This document shows positions 28,328 through 38,950 of a stretch of 64,000 nt of DNA, piece after piece. Every line of letters begins with the position of its first letter. Positions within the stretch are counted from its first letter, which is position 1. A model generated the notes under the pieces. It did no database searches, was not told where the DNA came from, and saw nothing but the letters and a program-made list of their open reading frames with translations. Source of the stretch: Terricaulis sp. (lineage in GTDB: Bacteria > Pseudomonadota > Alphaproteobacteria > Caulobacterales > Aquidulcibacteraceae); NCBI GenBank assembly GCA_024707365.1, contig JANPZV010000005.1, positions 744,001 to 808,000 of the forward strand. The letters run 5' to 3'. Position numbers and translations under genes: made by a program.

Positions 28328-28526
28328 AGTTTTTCTCTTCGTCGCCGGTTGCCTGCTGGCTTGGATCGCTTGGCGGAGCCTTGTGTCCATTTGGACGGAA
28401 CCTCGACCGCGCTTGCGAAAGTTCGATTTCGTCGAGGCGATTGTGAGCTTTTGGAAGGCCGGTTTGGTCCTCGGCGCGGGGGCTGGCGCGATCGGAGCTT
28501 TTGGCATGGCGCTGACAGGGGGCTGA
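28317..28526 (+). CDS. Small membrane protein, GTG start
   Basis: 69 residues with two hydrophobic segments (ARVFLFVAGCLLAWIAW and AGLVLGAGAGAIGAFGMAL) separated by a basic loop (TEPRPRLRKFDFVEA). It starts with GTG at 28317 inside the end of trmB, suggesting translational coupling. No family is recognised. The downstream operon promoter at 28523 begins at its stop codon. Confidence 0.45.
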   Translation: MPARVFLFVAGCLLAWIAWRSLVSIWTEPRPRLRKFDFVEAIVSFWKAGLVLGAGAGAIGAFGMALTGG

Positions 28527-28551
28527 CAAGTCCCCCTAAACCCGCTATATC
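28523..28551 (+). promoter_or_regulatory. Sigma-70-type promoter for the rimP-nusA-infB operon
   Basis: CTGACA at 28523-28528 and TATATC at 28546-28551 are separated by 17 bases, five of six matches to each sigma-70 consensus hexamer. Transcription would start near 28558, so an 80-base leader precedes rimP. Confidence 0.55.
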
Positions 28552-28571
28552 CTCTCCAACACATCGCTGAT

Positions 28572-28619
28572 GCCTCCGATGGAGGCGCAGCGGCGGGCTC
28601 ACCGGCCCGCCGCTTTTTT
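28572..28619 (+). terminator. Leader hairpin and intrinsic terminator before rimP (possible attenuator)
   Basis: Hairpin 1 is GCCTCC-GAT-GGAGGC (28572-28586). Hairpin 2 has a nine-base-pair stem, GCGGCGGGC (28590-28598) and GCCCGCCGC (28605-28613), followed by six T. It lies between the promoter at 28523-28551 and the rimP start. It may simply end transcription from trmB, but transcripts from the local promoter must also read through it, which fits attenuation control. Confidence 0.7.
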
Positions 28620-28638
28620 GTTACTTAAGGAGCCGCAC

Positions 28639-29187
28639 CTGCGCGCTGTTAACCCTGCCGAAGAGCGCGTGATTGCGCTGATCGAGCCCACGGCCGAGCA
28701 GATGGGCTACCGCATCGTGCGCGTGCGTCTCTCGGGCAATCGCCGCAAACGCCTGCAAATCATGGCCGAGCGCATCAGCGACGGGGAGATGGGCATCGCC
28801 GATTGCGAGCGGCTGTCGCGCGCGATTTCCCCGATCTTCGATCTCGAAGATCCGATCCAGGGCGAGTTTGATCTTGAGCTTTCTTCCCCCGGCATTGATC
28901 GCCCGCTGATGCGGACGGAGGATTTCGAGCGCTTTATCGGCCATGACGCCAAATTGGAGGTCGCCATCCCGATCGAGGGCCAGCGCCGCTTTCGCGGCGT
29001 GATCTCGGGCGTGGCCGGCGATGTCATCACCCTGGCGGGTGAGCGCGGCGAATTTTCGCTGCAATTTTCTCAGCTTTCGGATGCGCGCCTAGTGCTCACC
29101 GATCGGCTGATCGAGCTTGATTTGAAACGCGCGAAGGCGGCCGAGGCCGCCGAGCAGAAGAACCTCAACGAAGGGAACGAAGCATGA
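28639..29187 (+). CDS. rimP: Ribosome maturation factor RimP
   Basis: RimP helps 30S subunit maturation. The core reads EERVIALIEPTAEQMGYRIV, VRLSGNRRKRLQIMAER, DLEDPIQGEFDLELSSPG, IDRPL and the C-terminal SH3-like barrel with FRGVISGVAGDVITLAGE. No ATG precedes the conserved part in a sensible place. AAGGAG at 28627-28632 is six bases before a CTG (28639), in frame and at the usual start of the family, so a CTG start is proposed; a TTG at 28618 inside the terminator is the alternative. The stop overlaps nusA. Confidence 0.88.
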   Translation: MRAVNPAEERVIALIEPTAEQMGYRIVRVRLSGNRRKRLQIMAERISDGEMGIADCERLSRAISPIFDLEDPIQGEFDLELSSPGIDRPLMRTEDFERFIGHDAKLEVAIPIEGQRRFRGVISGVAGDVITLAGERGEFSLQFSQLSDARLVLTDRLIELDLKRAKAAEAAEQKNLNEGNEA

Positions 29188-30808
29188 GCACGGGCATTTC
29201 CGCAAACCGGCTTGAAATCCTGCAGATTGCAGATGCGGTCGCGCGCGAAAAGTCGATCGAAAAGGAAATCGTGATCCAGGCGATGGAGCACGCGCTGCAA
29301 AAGGCCGCGCGCTCGCGCTATGCGCCGAGCATGACATCCGCGCCGAAATCGAGCCCAATACCGGCGAAATGACGCTTAAGCGCGTCATGACGGTGGTGGA
29401 TGAGAGCATGCTCGATCCCGAAACCCGCCCGTTCAATCCCTCCACCGATCTCACGCTCGAACTCGCGCAAAAGACCGATAAAGAAGCCTTTGTCGGCAAG
29501 GAATATGTCGAGCTCCTGCCGCCGATCGAGTTTGGCCGCGTCGCCGCGCAAACCGCCAAGCAGGTGATCAATCACGAGGTCCGCGAGGCCGAGCGTGAGC
29601 GCCAATATGGCGAATACAAGGATCGCATCGGCGAAATCATCAATGGCGTGGTCAAGCGCGTTGAATTTTACAACGTGATCGTCGATCTCGGCCGCGCCGA
29701 AGGCGTGATCCGCAAATCTGAGTCCATTCCGCGCGAAAACCTGCGCGTCGGCGATCGCACCCGCGCCTATGTTTATGACGTGCGCCGCGAAACCAAGGGC
29801 CCGCAAATTTTCCTCAGCCGCGCCAAGCCGGAATTCATGGCGCGCCTGTTCGCCCAGGAAGTGCCGGAGGTTTATGAAGGCGTGATCGAGATCAAGGCCG
29901 CCGCGCGCGATCCCGGCTCCCGCGCGAAAATCGCGGTGATCAGCCATGACGGCTCGATCGACCCCGTCGGCGCGTGCGTCGGCATGCGCGGCGCGCGCGT
30001 GCAGGCGGTTGTCGGCGAATTGCAGGGCGAGAAGATCGACATCATCCCCTGGTCTCCCGATCCGGCCACCTTTATCGTCAACGCGCTGCAGCCGGCGGAA
30101 GTCTCCAAGGTCGTGCTCGATCCCGAAGACGCGCGGGTTGAGGTGGTTGTCGGCGAAGCGCAGCTTTCGCTCGCCATTGGCCGGCGCGGGCAAAACGTGC
30201 GCCTGGCTTCGCAGCTCACCGGCTGGTCGATCGACATCCTCACCGAAGCCGAAGAGAGCGAGCGCCGCCAGAAGGAATTTGCGGCCCGCACCGAACTCTT
30301 CATCAAGGCGCTTGAGGTGGACGAAATGTTCGCCCAGCTGCTGGCCTCCGAAGGCTTCGAGACGGTCGAGGAAATCGCTTATATCGATCAGATCGAGCTC
30401 GCCTCGATCGAGGGCCTCAACGATGAGATCGCCGATGAGCTCCAGGCGCGCGCGCGCGAATATCTGGAAAAGTTCGCCGCCGAGCTTGAAGCCAAGCGCG
30501 TGGCGCTGGGCGTTGAGGATGATCTGAAGGCCGTGCCGGGGCTGACGGCGCCGATGCTGGTCGCGCTGGGCGAAAAGGACGTGAAAACGCTCGACGATTT
30601 CGCCGGCCTCACTGGCGACGATCTGCGCGGCTGGTTTGAAACCAAGGGCGGTGAGCGCGTGCGCGAGCCGGGCATCCTGGAAGATTTCAGCCTCGCGCAA
30701 GAGCAGGCCGACGCCCTGGTGCTCAACGCCCGCATCGCCGCCGGCTGGATCGACGCCCCGCCGGAAGAAGAAGCCGGCGAAGCGGCCGAGGAAGGCGAAA
30801 GCCTCTGA
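29184..30808 (+). CDS. nusA: Transcription termination/antitermination factor NusA, frameshifted
   Basis: NusA binds RNA polymerase and RNA. The N-terminus ([40 protein letters not shown]) leads into the S1 domain ([20 protein letters not shown]), KH domains ([60 protein letters not shown]) and two C-terminal helix-hairpin-helix repeats. A missing base near 29319-29324 splits the first 45 residues from the rest. As nusA is essential, a real disruption is unlikely. It is translationally coupled to rimP. Confidence 0.95.
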
Positions 30809-30850
30809 CGATCCCGGCGCCGCCCCCCGGCGCTTCCCCGCCAGGAGGCG

Positions 30851-31513
30851 CGCCCGCGCTCCAAGAAGGAGCGGGAGCGGCGCTGCATCGTCACCGGCGA
30901 AAGCGGGCCCGATGCGCGGCTGGTGCGCTTTGCGCTGAGCCCGGATGGGGTGGTGACCCCTGATGTGGCCGCCAAGCTGCCGGGGCGCGGCGCTTGGGTC
31001 ACCGCTTCGCGGCAAGCCATTGCCCAGGCAGCGAAAAAGGGCGCGTTCGCGCGCGCCTTCAAGGCCCAAGCAAAGGTTCCCGATGATCTCCCGGATCTGG
31101 TGGAAGCGCAGCTGGCGCGGCGGTGCCTCGACATGCTGGGCATGGCCAATCGCGCCGGCGCGCTGGCGGCCGGGGCCACGCAAGTGGAACAAGCAATCCG
31201 CGCTGGGCGGCTTTTTTTGCTGATTGAAGCCGAAGATGGCGCCGAGGAGGGTCGCGAAAAGCTGATGAGCCTCCATATAGGGCTCTGCGGCGCGCCCCCG
31301 CCGGCTGTGGCTTGCTTCCAATCAGGCGAATTGGGCGTGGCGCTCGGGCGGGAACGTGTGATACACGCATGCCTGCTTCAAGAGCGCTTGGCGAAGGTCT
31401 TGGCGGCGGAAATCGCCCGCCTCGCGGGTTTCCGCGCCATCGTTCCCGTCTCTTGGCCCGTTTCCTGGCGCTCTTTCAGTTGGGATGTGGGCGGCGTTGC
31501 TTCCGGCTCCTAA
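30851..31513 (+). CDS. YlxR-type RNA-binding protein fused to L7Ae-like domain
   Basis: The YlxR part reads KKERERRCIVTGESGPDARL, VRFALSPDGVV and LPGRGAWVTASR; the L7Ae-like part has LARRCLDMLGMANRAGALAA, GATQVEQAI and LGRERVIHACLLQERLAKVL. This two-domain protein commonly sits between nusA and infB in alphaproteobacteria. The frame is open from the nusA stop, but there is no ATG: AGGAGG (30843-30848) is followed by no start codon in frame, and only GTG 30923 exists, well inside the conserved part. A base error in the true start is likely. Confidence 0.82.
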   Translation, partial: RPRSKKERERRCIVTGESGPDARLVRFALSPDGVVTPDVAAKLPGRGAWVTASRQAIAQAAKKGAFARAFKAQAKVPDDLPDLVEAQLARRCLDMLGMANRAGALAAGATQVEQAIRAGRLFLLIEAEDGAEEGREKLMSLHIGLCGAPPPAVACFQSGELGVALGRERVIHACLLQERLAKVLAAEIARLAGFRAIVPVSWPVSWRSFSWDVGGVASGS

Positions 31514-31594
31514 GGCCGGCGCGCCGGGCGCGAAATATTTTGGAAGTGGAAATGCCCGCCCTGGCGGCGGTGAAATTGAGGTTTGCACGATCGC

Positions 31595-34184
31595 ATGAGT
31601 GACGGCTCTGAACAGAAGGAAAAAGAAGGTGGTTCCGGCCGCAAGCCGCTGACGCTGACCCGCACGACAAGCGGTGGGACGGTGCGCCAGAGCTTCAGCC
31701 ATGGCCGCACCAAGCAAGTGGCCGTTGAGGTACGCGAGAAGCGCTCGATCACCCGGCCTGGCGCCGGCGCCGCGCCTGCTGCGCCCGCAGGCCCTGGCGT
31801 TCCGCCGCCGCTGCGCCCGCAGCGCGCCGCTGCGCCCGCCGCCGCACCGCAAGCGCCGGCCAAGCCCGCCGCCCCCGCCGCGCGCGGCGATCTCAACGAT
31901 GCCGAAGCGCGCCGCCGCGAAGAGGCCGTGCGCCGCGCGATGGCCGAGCGCGAAGCGCGCGAGCAGCGCCAGCGCGCCGAGGAAGAGCAGCGCCGCGCGC
32001 TTGAAGACGCCCAGCGCCGCATGGCCGCCGAACGCGCCGCCGCCGAAGCTGAAAACGAAGCGCGCCGCCGCGCCGAAGCCGCCGAGGCTGAGGCCGAACT
32101 CGCCCCGCCGCCGCGCGCCGCCGCGGCCTCCGCGCCTGCGGCCGCCGCTGCGCCGCCGCAACCGAAAGAGGATTTGCTGGGCGATCTTGGCGGGCGCATC
32201 AAAAGCGCGCGCAAGCCGCTGCCCGTCGCCCCCGCCAAGCCCGCCAAGAAGGGCGAGCCCAAGCGCCGCGAAGGCAAGCTCACGCTCGACATGGTCGAGC
32301 GCGAGGTCGCCGGCGATGATGACCGCGTGCGGTCGCTCGCCGCCTATCGCCGCGCGCAGCAGAAGGAAAAAGAACGCCGCGCCAAAATGATGGGCGCCGG
32401 TGGTGAGCGTGAGCGCATCGTCCGCGAGGTGATCATTCCGGAATCCATCACGGTTCAGGAATTGTCCAACCGCATGGCCGTGCGCGTGGCCGACATCATC
32501 AAGTTCATGATGCGCCAAGGCCAGATGCTCAAGCAAAGCGATGAGCTGGACGCAGATACGGCCGAGCTGATCGCCACCGAGCATGGCCACACCGTCAAGC
32601 GCGTTGCGGAATCGGATATCGAAGAAGGCCTCGCCGGCGAGATCGTCGATGATGAGAGCAATCTGCAGCCGCGCCCGCCGGTCGTCACCGTCATGGGCCA
32701 CGTCGATCACGGCAAAACCTCGCTGCTGGATGCGCTGCGCCAAACCGATGTCGCCGCCGGCGAAGCGGGCGGGATCACCCAGCATATCGGCGCCTATCAA
32801 GTGCGCTTGAGCGACGGCCAGCGCGTGACCTTCCTGGATACGCCCGGCCACGCCGCGTTCTCGGCCATGCGCGCCCGCGGCGCGAAGGTGACTGACATCG
32901 TCGTGCTCGTCGTCGCCGCCGATGACGGGGTGATGCCGCAAACGATCGAAGCCATCCATCACGCACGCGCCTCCGGCGCGCCGATCATCGTGGCCATCAA
33001 CAAGATCGATAAGCCTGAGGCCAACCCAACGCGCGTGCTCACAGACCTGTTGCAGCACGAGATCGTCACCGAAGCGCATGGCGGGGACGTGCTGGCGGTG
33101 GAAGTGTCGGCGCTCAAGAAAACCGGCCTCGAAAAACTGGTCGAAACCATTCTGCTGCTGGCCGAAGTGCAAGAGCTGAAAGCCAACCCAGACCGCCCGG
33201 CCGAGGCCACGGTGATCGAGGCCAAGCTTGATCGCGGCCGCGGCACGGTGGCCACCGTTCTGGTGCAGAACGGCACGCTTCGGCGCGGCGATATCGTCGT
33301 CGCCGGCGGCCAATGGGGCCGCGTGCGCGCGCTCTCGAACGAGCGCGGGCAGACGCTGGCGGAAGCTGGCCCCTCCGAGCCCGTGGAAATCATGGGCCTC
33401 GAAGGCGTGCCCGATCCGGGCGATGTGCTCAACGTGGTCGAAAACGAAAACCGCGCGCGTGAAGTGGCCGATTATCGCCAGCGCGCGCCGCCAGAAGGGC
33501 GCGGCGCGAGCCGGCGCGCAAGTGCGCACCTCGCTCGAATCCATGATGGCGAAGTTCAAGGATTCGACCGCGAAGGAGCTGCCGCTGCTGATCAAGGCGG
33601 ACGTGCAGGGCTCGGCCGAAGCGATCGTCGGCTCGCTCGATAAGCTGGCGCATGAGGAAGTGCGCGCGCGCGTGGTGCTTTCGGGCGTCGGCGCGATCAA
33701 TGAAAGCGACGTGCAGCTGGCGAAAACCTCCGGCGCGCCCGTCATCGGCTTTAACGTCCGCGCCTCCAAGGAAGCGCGCGATCTGGCCGAGCGTGAAGGC
33801 GTCGAGATCCGCTATTACGCGATCATCTATGACCTGATCGACGACATCAAAGGCGTCATGTCCGGCATGCTCGCGCCGCACACGCGCGAAACCTTCCTCG
33901 GCAACGCTGAGATTTTGGAGGTGTTCAACATCTCCAAGGTCGGCAAGGTCGCCGGCGTGAAAGTCACCGAAGGCGTGGTGCGCAAAGCCAAGGTCCGCAT
34001 CCTGCGCGACAACGTCGTGATCCAGGAAATGGGCACGCTCACCACGCTGAAGCGCTTCAAGGAAGAAGTCGATCAAGTCGTCATGGGTCAGGAATGCGGC
34101 ATGAGCTTTGGCGCCTTCCAGGACATCAAGAAGGGCGATGTGATCGAGTGCTTTAACGTCGAGATCGTGCAGCGCTCGCTCTAA
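31595..34184 (+). CDS. infB: Translation initiation factor IF-2, frameshifted
   Basis: IF-2 delivers initiator tRNA to the 30S subunit. A long Ala/Arg/Glu-rich N-terminal region precedes the G domain, with G1 [15 protein letters not shown] at about residue 366, [15 protein letters not shown] and [10 protein letters not shown]. Domains II-IV follow ([37 protein letters not shown]). A one-base error near 33481-33495 splits DYRQR from [20 protein letters not shown]. The start [13 protein letters not shown] at 31595 fits the family. Between ylxR and rbfA in the usual order. Confidence 0.95.
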
Positions 34185-34195
34185 GGCGTGGAATC

Positions 34196-34789
34196 ATGAG
34201 GCGGATGATCCTGGCGGCGTTGGCCGCGCTCGCATTTGCCGGCGCAGGCTGTTCACGCGGCGATGAAGCCCAGCAAGAGCCGACGGTGCGCTCCTCCACC
34301 GTGGTGGCGCCGGAAACGCGCGTCGATGCGGTGCCGCATGAGGAGCCGGCGGTGGCGCGTCAGCAATGGCGCGCGGTGGGCGATAGCGCCCGTGCCATCA
34401 CCGGCAATCTGCGCGTTTCGATTGAAGAGCGCCGCGGCGGCCCGCTGATCTTCGCCTTCGCCACCGGTGTCACCATCCGCGCCCAGCTTTACAGCGTCGT
34501 GCCCGCCGAAACCCGCTCCGGCGTCGGCGGGCAAAGCTTCGCGGCGCTGCTTGGCGGGGATCCGCGCGTGGATGTCTATCTCTACCGCGTGATGAACGAG
34601 AACGTCACAACAAGCGCCCCGCGCGGGGGCCTCTGCGAAGGCATGCGCACGCGCATCATGGCGGTGAGCGAGTTCGTCGATGCGAGCGGCCGCTGGGTAT
34701 TCAAGATTGCCGCCTTCCGCGGCGAAGGCGCGCCCGGCTCGGGCGACGACACCATCCTCTGCAACGCTTACGCCTACACCACGCAATAA
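34196..34789 (+). CDS. Hypothetical lipoprotein
   Basis: 197 residues with a lipoprotein signal (MILAALAALAFAGAGC, Cys after a small-residue lipobox). The mature part has no recognised domain; two cysteines (GGLCEGM and ILCNAY) could form a disulphide. It is inserted between infB and rbfA, 12 bases after the infB stop, and the rbfA start follows one base after its stop, so it is probably co-transcribed. Localisation to a membrane is predicted; function unknown. Confidence 0.75.
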   Translation: MRRMILAALAALAFAGAGCSRGDEAQQEPTVRSSTVVAPETRVDAVPHEEPAVARQQWRAVGDSARAITGNLRVSIEERRGGPLIFAFATGVTIRAQLYSVVPAETRSGVGGQSFAALLGGDPRVDVYLYRVMNENVTTSAPRGGLCEGMRTRIMAVSEFVDASGRWVFKIAAFRGEGAPGSGDDTILCNAYAYTTQ

Positions 34790-34790
34790 C

Positions 34791-35202
34791 ATGAAACGCA
34801 AAAGCTCAGGCGGCGAACGCAGCGGCCCAAGCCAGCGCCAATTGCGCGCGGCCGAATTGGTGCGCCATGCGCTGGTAGAAATTCTGGCGCGCGAAGAGCT
34901 GCGCGATCCTGATCTTGCCGGCGTTTCCGTCACCATCGGCGAGGTGCGCGCCTCGCCTGATTTGAAGCACATGACAGCTTTTGTCTCCGCGCTTGGCCCA
35001 GGCGATCCGAGCGTGATCGCAGCGGCGCTGAGCCGTTGTGGCGGCTTTCTGCGCGGGCGCCTCGCGCGCATGATCGATCTGCGCTTCACCCCCGAACTGC
35101 ATTTCCAGCCCGATGTTTCCTATGAGGAAGCGCGGCACATTGATGAATTGCTCGCCAGCCCCGACGTGGCGCGAGACCTTGAAAGAAAAAGACGACGAAT
35201 GA
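34791..35202 (+). CDS. rbfA: Ribosome-binding factor A, end affected by an indel
   Basis: RbfA binds the 30S head during cold adaptation and maturation. Visible are PSQRQLRAAELVRHALVEIL, PDLAGVSVTIGEVRASPDLK and the KH-like fold with GGFLRGRLARMIDLRFTPEL and FQPDVSYEEARHIDELL. As sequenced, the frame runs into truB with no stop. A one-base correction in the A-rich stretch at 35180-35190 ends the protein at ...KEKDDE with TGA at 35200-35202, overlapping the truB ATG, the normal coupled arrangement. Confidence 0.9.
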
Positions 35203-36158
35203 GCCGCCGTAAAAAAGGTGAGGATGTCTCCGGCTGGGTCGTACTCGATAAGCCGGAAGACATGACCTCCACGCACGCCGTTTCGGCGGTGCGGCGCGCG
35301 TTCAATGCGCAGAAGGCCGGCCATTCGGGCACGCTCGATCCGCTGGCGTCCGGCATCCTGCCGATCGCGCTGGGGGAGGCCACCAAGACCGTGCCCTGGC
35401 TGATGGAAGCGCAAAAGACCTACCTTTTCACCATCAAATGGGGCGCCTCCACCGAAACCCAGGATCGGGAAGGCAAGATCTCCGCCGAGAGCGATGTCCG
35501 CCCCGGCGAGGCCGCGATCCGCGAAGCGCTCAAGGGCTTCATCGGCGAGATCGCGCAGATCCCGCCGCAATATTCGGCCGTGAAGGTCGAGGGCGAGCGC
35601 GCCTATGATCTTGCCCGTTCGGGCGAGGTGGTGGAGCTCGAGCCGCGCCAGGTCGTGGTTTACGAAGCCGATCTGGTCGGGACCGAGGGCGATGATCTCG
35701 CCCATTTCCGCATCCGTTCGGGCAAAGGATTCTACATCCGGGCGCTGGTCCGCGATTTGGCGGCAAAACTTGGCGCGGAAGGTCATGTTTGGCGGTTGCG
35801 CCGCACGGCCGTGGGCCCGTTTACCGAAGAAAACGCCGTAACCCTTGGCGCGCTCGAGGATTTGCGCCATAAGGGCGCCGCGTCAGAACGCCTGAAACCC
35901 GTTGAGACCGCGCTGGCCGACATCCCGGCGCTGGCCATAAACGGAGAGGATGCGTTCAAGCTCAAGCAAGGGCGGCCGATTCAGCTGCTCCCCCATGTGG
36001 TGGAGCAGCTCAAGCCAAACTTCAAACCCCGCACCATCGCCGGGCAGGATGCCTCCCGCGCGGCGGTTGCTCTCTTTGAGGGCAAAGCGGTGGCGCTGGG
36101 CGACGTGCGCGCCGGCCAATTCAAGCCGACGCGCGTGTTCCACATCGCAAACGAATAG
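35199..36158 (+). CDS. truB: tRNA pseudouridine-55 synthase
   Basis: TruB makes pseudouridine 55 in the tRNA T loop. The start [19 protein letters not shown] is typical. The catalytic aspartate is in [20 protein letters not shown]. Further marks are [40 protein letters not shown] and [16 protein letters not shown], followed by a PUA-like end. The ATG (35199) overlaps the repaired rbfA stop. rpsO follows 8 bases later. Confidence 0.95.
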   Translation: MSRRKKGEDVSGWVVLDKPEDMTSTHAVSAVRRAFNAQKAGHSGTLDPLASGILPIALGEATKTVPWLMEAQKTYLFTIKWGASTETQDREGKISAESDVRPGEAAIREALKGFIGEIAQIPPQYSAVKVEGERAYDLARSGEVVELEPRQVVVYEADLVGTEGDDLAHFRIRSGKGFYIRALVRDLAAKLGAEGHVWRLRRTAVGPFTEENAVTLGALEDLRHKGAASERLKPVETALADIPALAINGEDAFKLKQGRPIQLLPHVVEQLKPNFKPRTIAGQDASRAAVALFEGKAVALGDVRAGQFKPTRVFHIANE

Positions 36159-36166
36159 AGGAGCCG

Positions 36167-36436
36167 ATGTCGATTACCGCAGAGCGCAAACAGGCGCTGA
36201 TCAAAGAACATGCCCGCACCAAGGGCGATACCGGTTCGCCGGAAGTGCAAGTCGCGATCCTCACCGATCGCATCAACACGCTGACCGAGCATTTCAAGCA
36301 GCACAAGAAAGACAACCACTCGCGCCAGGGCCTTCTCAAGATGGTCTCCCAGCGCCGCCGGTTGCTCGACTATGTGAAAAGCCGCGACGTTGCGCGCTAT
36401 CAATCGCTGATCGAAAAATTGGGTCTGCGCCGCTAA
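36167..36436 (+). CDS. rpsO: 30S ribosomal protein S15
   Basis: All 89 residues match S15: [85 protein letters not shown] lies five bases before the ATG. A terminator-like hairpin follows its stop and precedes pnp, the same order as in E. coli. Confidence 0.98.
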   Translation: MSITAERKQALIKEHARTKGDTGSPEVQVAILTDRINTLTEHFKQHKKDNHSRQGLLKMVSQRRRLLDYVKSRDVARYQSLIEKLGLRR

Positions 36437-36449
36437 GCGCGCCCGACAC

Positions 36450-36485
36450 GGCTCCCGCCCTCGGCGGGAGCCGCGCTCGTTTTAG
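36450..36485 (+). terminator. Terminator-like hairpin between rpsO and pnp
   Basis: GGCTCCCGCC (36450-36459), loop CTC, GGCGGGAGCC (36463-36472), a perfect ten-base-pair stem. GCGCTCGTTTT follows, so the T tract begins several bases after the stem and termination may be partial. That would allow read-through to pnp. Confidence 0.65.
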
Positions 36486-36678
36486 GGCGAGCGCAAACAG
36501 GGTGAAGGGGCAAGCGCAACGCTTCGGTCTCGCTTTCACCACTCATCCCGCGTGCGCCATGCGCATGCAAACGCACGAACCCTCCGCCGATCCGCGGCGG
36601 GGGCAATCTCGCGCAGCCGGAACGCTGGTTGCGCCACGAAGGCCGGCGAACAGGGGTTCCCGGCCTGGAGTATGATGT

Positions 36679-38893
36679 ATGTTTGACACCAAATCCGTTT
36701 CCATCGATTGGGCCGGCCGCCCGCTGACGCTCGAAACCGGGCGCATCGCCCGCCAGGCCGATGGCGCCGTCTACGCCACCTGGGGCGAAACCGCGCTGCT
36801 CGCCACCGTCGTCTATGCGAAGGAAGCAAAGCCTGGGCAGGATTTCTTCCCGCTCACGGTGAACTACCAAGAAAAATATTTTGCCTCGGGCCGCATTCCC
36901 GGCGGTTTCTTCAAGCGTGAAGGCCGCCCCACAGAGCGCGAAACGCTGCTCTCGCGCCTGATCGATCGCCCGATCCGCCCGCTGTTCGTCGATGGCTTCA
37001 AGAACGAAGTGCAAGTCATCATCACGGTGCTTTCCTGGGATAACGAAAACGAATCCGATCTGCTCGCCATGGTGGCCGCGTCCGCGGCGTTGACGATCTC
37101 TGGCGTGCCGTTCATGGGCCCGATCGCGGCTTCCCGCGTGGGCTGGATCGAAGGCAAGCCGGTGCTGAACCCGACCATCGAGCAGATGAAAACCTCTGAT
37201 CTTGACCTCGTCGTCGCCGGCACGGCGGGCGCGATCATGATGGTCGAATCCGAGGTGAAAGAGCTCAGCGAAGCGCAAATGCTTGAATCGCTCAGCCTCG
37301 CGCACAAGGGCATGCAGCCGGTGATCGATGCGATCATCGATCTTGCCGAAAAGGCCGGCAAAGAGCCGTTCGATTTCGCCCCGCCGGATCATTCGGCGCT
37401 GAAGGAAAAGATCTCCGGCCTCGTCGGGACCGATCTCGCCGCCGCCTACAAGATCACCAACAAGGCTGAGCGTTACGCCGCCGTCGGCGCGCTGCGCGAG
37501 AAGGCGAAGGCCGCCCTCGCCAAGAGCGAAGCCAATCCCGATGGCGCCGATCCGCTGGTGCTCAAGGAAGTGTTCAAGGACGTGGAATCCGACACCGTGC
37601 GTTCGCGCATCGTGAAGGAAAAGGGCCGCATCGATGGCCGCCCGGTCGATAAAGTGCGCCCGATCGAAAGCATGGTCGGCATCCTGCCGCGTACGCACGG
37701 CTCGGCGCTGTTCACGCGCGGTGAAACCCAATCGATCGTCGTCGCCACCTTGGGCACGGCCGAAGATGAGCAATTCATCGACGCGCTCTCGGGCACGACC
37801 AAAGAGCGCTTCATGCTGCACTACAATTTCCCGCCCTACAGCGTCGGTGAAACCGGCCGCATGGGCGGCGCCGGCCGCCGCGAAATCGGCCACGGCAAGC
37901 TGGCGTGGCGCGCAATGAAAGCCGTGCTGCCGAGCCAGGAGCAATTCCCCTACACGGTGCGCCTCGTTTCCGAGATCACCGAGTCGAACGGCTCCTCTTC
38001 GATGGCCACGGTGTGCGGCTCTTCGCTGGCGCTGATGGATGCGGGCGTGCCGATTTCCGCGCCGGTCGCGGGCGTCGCCATGGGCCTCATCCTTGAGGAT
38101 TACGGCTTTGAAGTGCTGACCGACATCCTGGGTGATGAAGATCATCTGGGCGACATGGACTTCAAAGTGGCGGGCACCGAAAAGGGCATCACCTCGCTGC
38201 AGATGGACATCAAGGTCGCGGGCATCACCCAAGAGATCATGCAAGTCGCGCTTGATCGTGCGCATGGCGCGCGCCTGCACATCCTCGGCGAGATGGCCAA
38301 AGCCATGGACGCGCCGCGCGGCGAAGTCGGCAAGAACGCCCCGCGCATCGAGCAGATCAAGATCCCGGTCGATAAGATCCGCGACGTGATCGGCACTGGC
38401 GGCAAGGTGATCCGCGAAATCGTGGAAAAGACGGGCGCGAAAGTGAACGTCGAGGACGACGGCACGGTGAAGGTGGCCTCCGCCAACGCCGAAGCGATCG
38501 AAGCCGCGATCAAATGGATCAAGTCGCTCACGAGCGAGCCCGAGGTCGGCCAGATCTATGAAGGCAAGGTCGTGAAGGTGATGGAATTCGGCGCCTTCGT
38601 GAACTTCTTTGGCGCCAAGGACGGCCTCGTCCATGTGTCCCAACTCGCGCGCGAGCGCGTGGAAAAAGCCGGGCGACGTGGTCAAGGAAGGCGACACCGT
38701 GAAGGTGAAGCTGCTTGGCTTTGACGATCGCGGCAAGGTGCGCCTCTCGATGAAGGTGGTGGATCAAGCCACGGGCGCCGATCTCACCGCCGAGCTTGGC
38801 GATGAAGCCGTGGACGAGGGCCCGCGCCGCGAACGCAGCGATCGCCCCCGCCGTGGCGGCGACCGTGACCGCCGCCCCCGCCGCGAAGACTAA
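36679..38893 (+). CDS. pnp: Polynucleotide phosphorylase, frameshifted near the end
   Basis: PNPase degrades RNA 3'-5' using phosphate. Two RNase PH domains ([40 protein letters not shown]), the motifs [20 protein letters not shown] and [20 protein letters not shown], then KH ([20 protein letters not shown]) and S1 ([20 protein letters not shown]) are all present. An extra A in the run 38663-38667 shifts the frame in S1; removing it gives [20 protein letters not shown] and an Arg/Asp-rich tail ending at 38893. About 737 residues. Confidence 0.96.
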
Positions 38894-38916
38894 GCGCCAG
38901 CTTTAAACGCAAACGG

Positions 38917-38946
38917 AAAGCCCGCCTCGAAAGAGGCGGGCTTTTT
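38917..38946 (+). terminator. Rho-independent terminator after pnp
   Basis: AAAGCCCGCCTC (38917-38928), loop GAAA, GAGGCGGGCTTT (38933-38944), twelve base pairs, followed by further T. It ends the long rimP-pnp operon and is symmetrical enough to work in both directions. Confidence 0.92.
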
Positions 38947-38950
38947 GTTT

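Noticed and set aside
29300-29340. Programmed frameshifting in nusA, infB or pnp
   Set aside because: No slippery heptamer with a downstream structure is seen, and the same kind of break occurs in dozens of unrelated genes, which fits sequencing error better.
29318-38736. Long minus-strand open frames of 667, 815 and 767 codons over nusA, infB and pnp
   Set aside because: They are antisense to well-supported essential genes, have shadow-like His/Arg/Ala/Gly composition and contain no domain motifs; such frames arise from GC-rich codon use.
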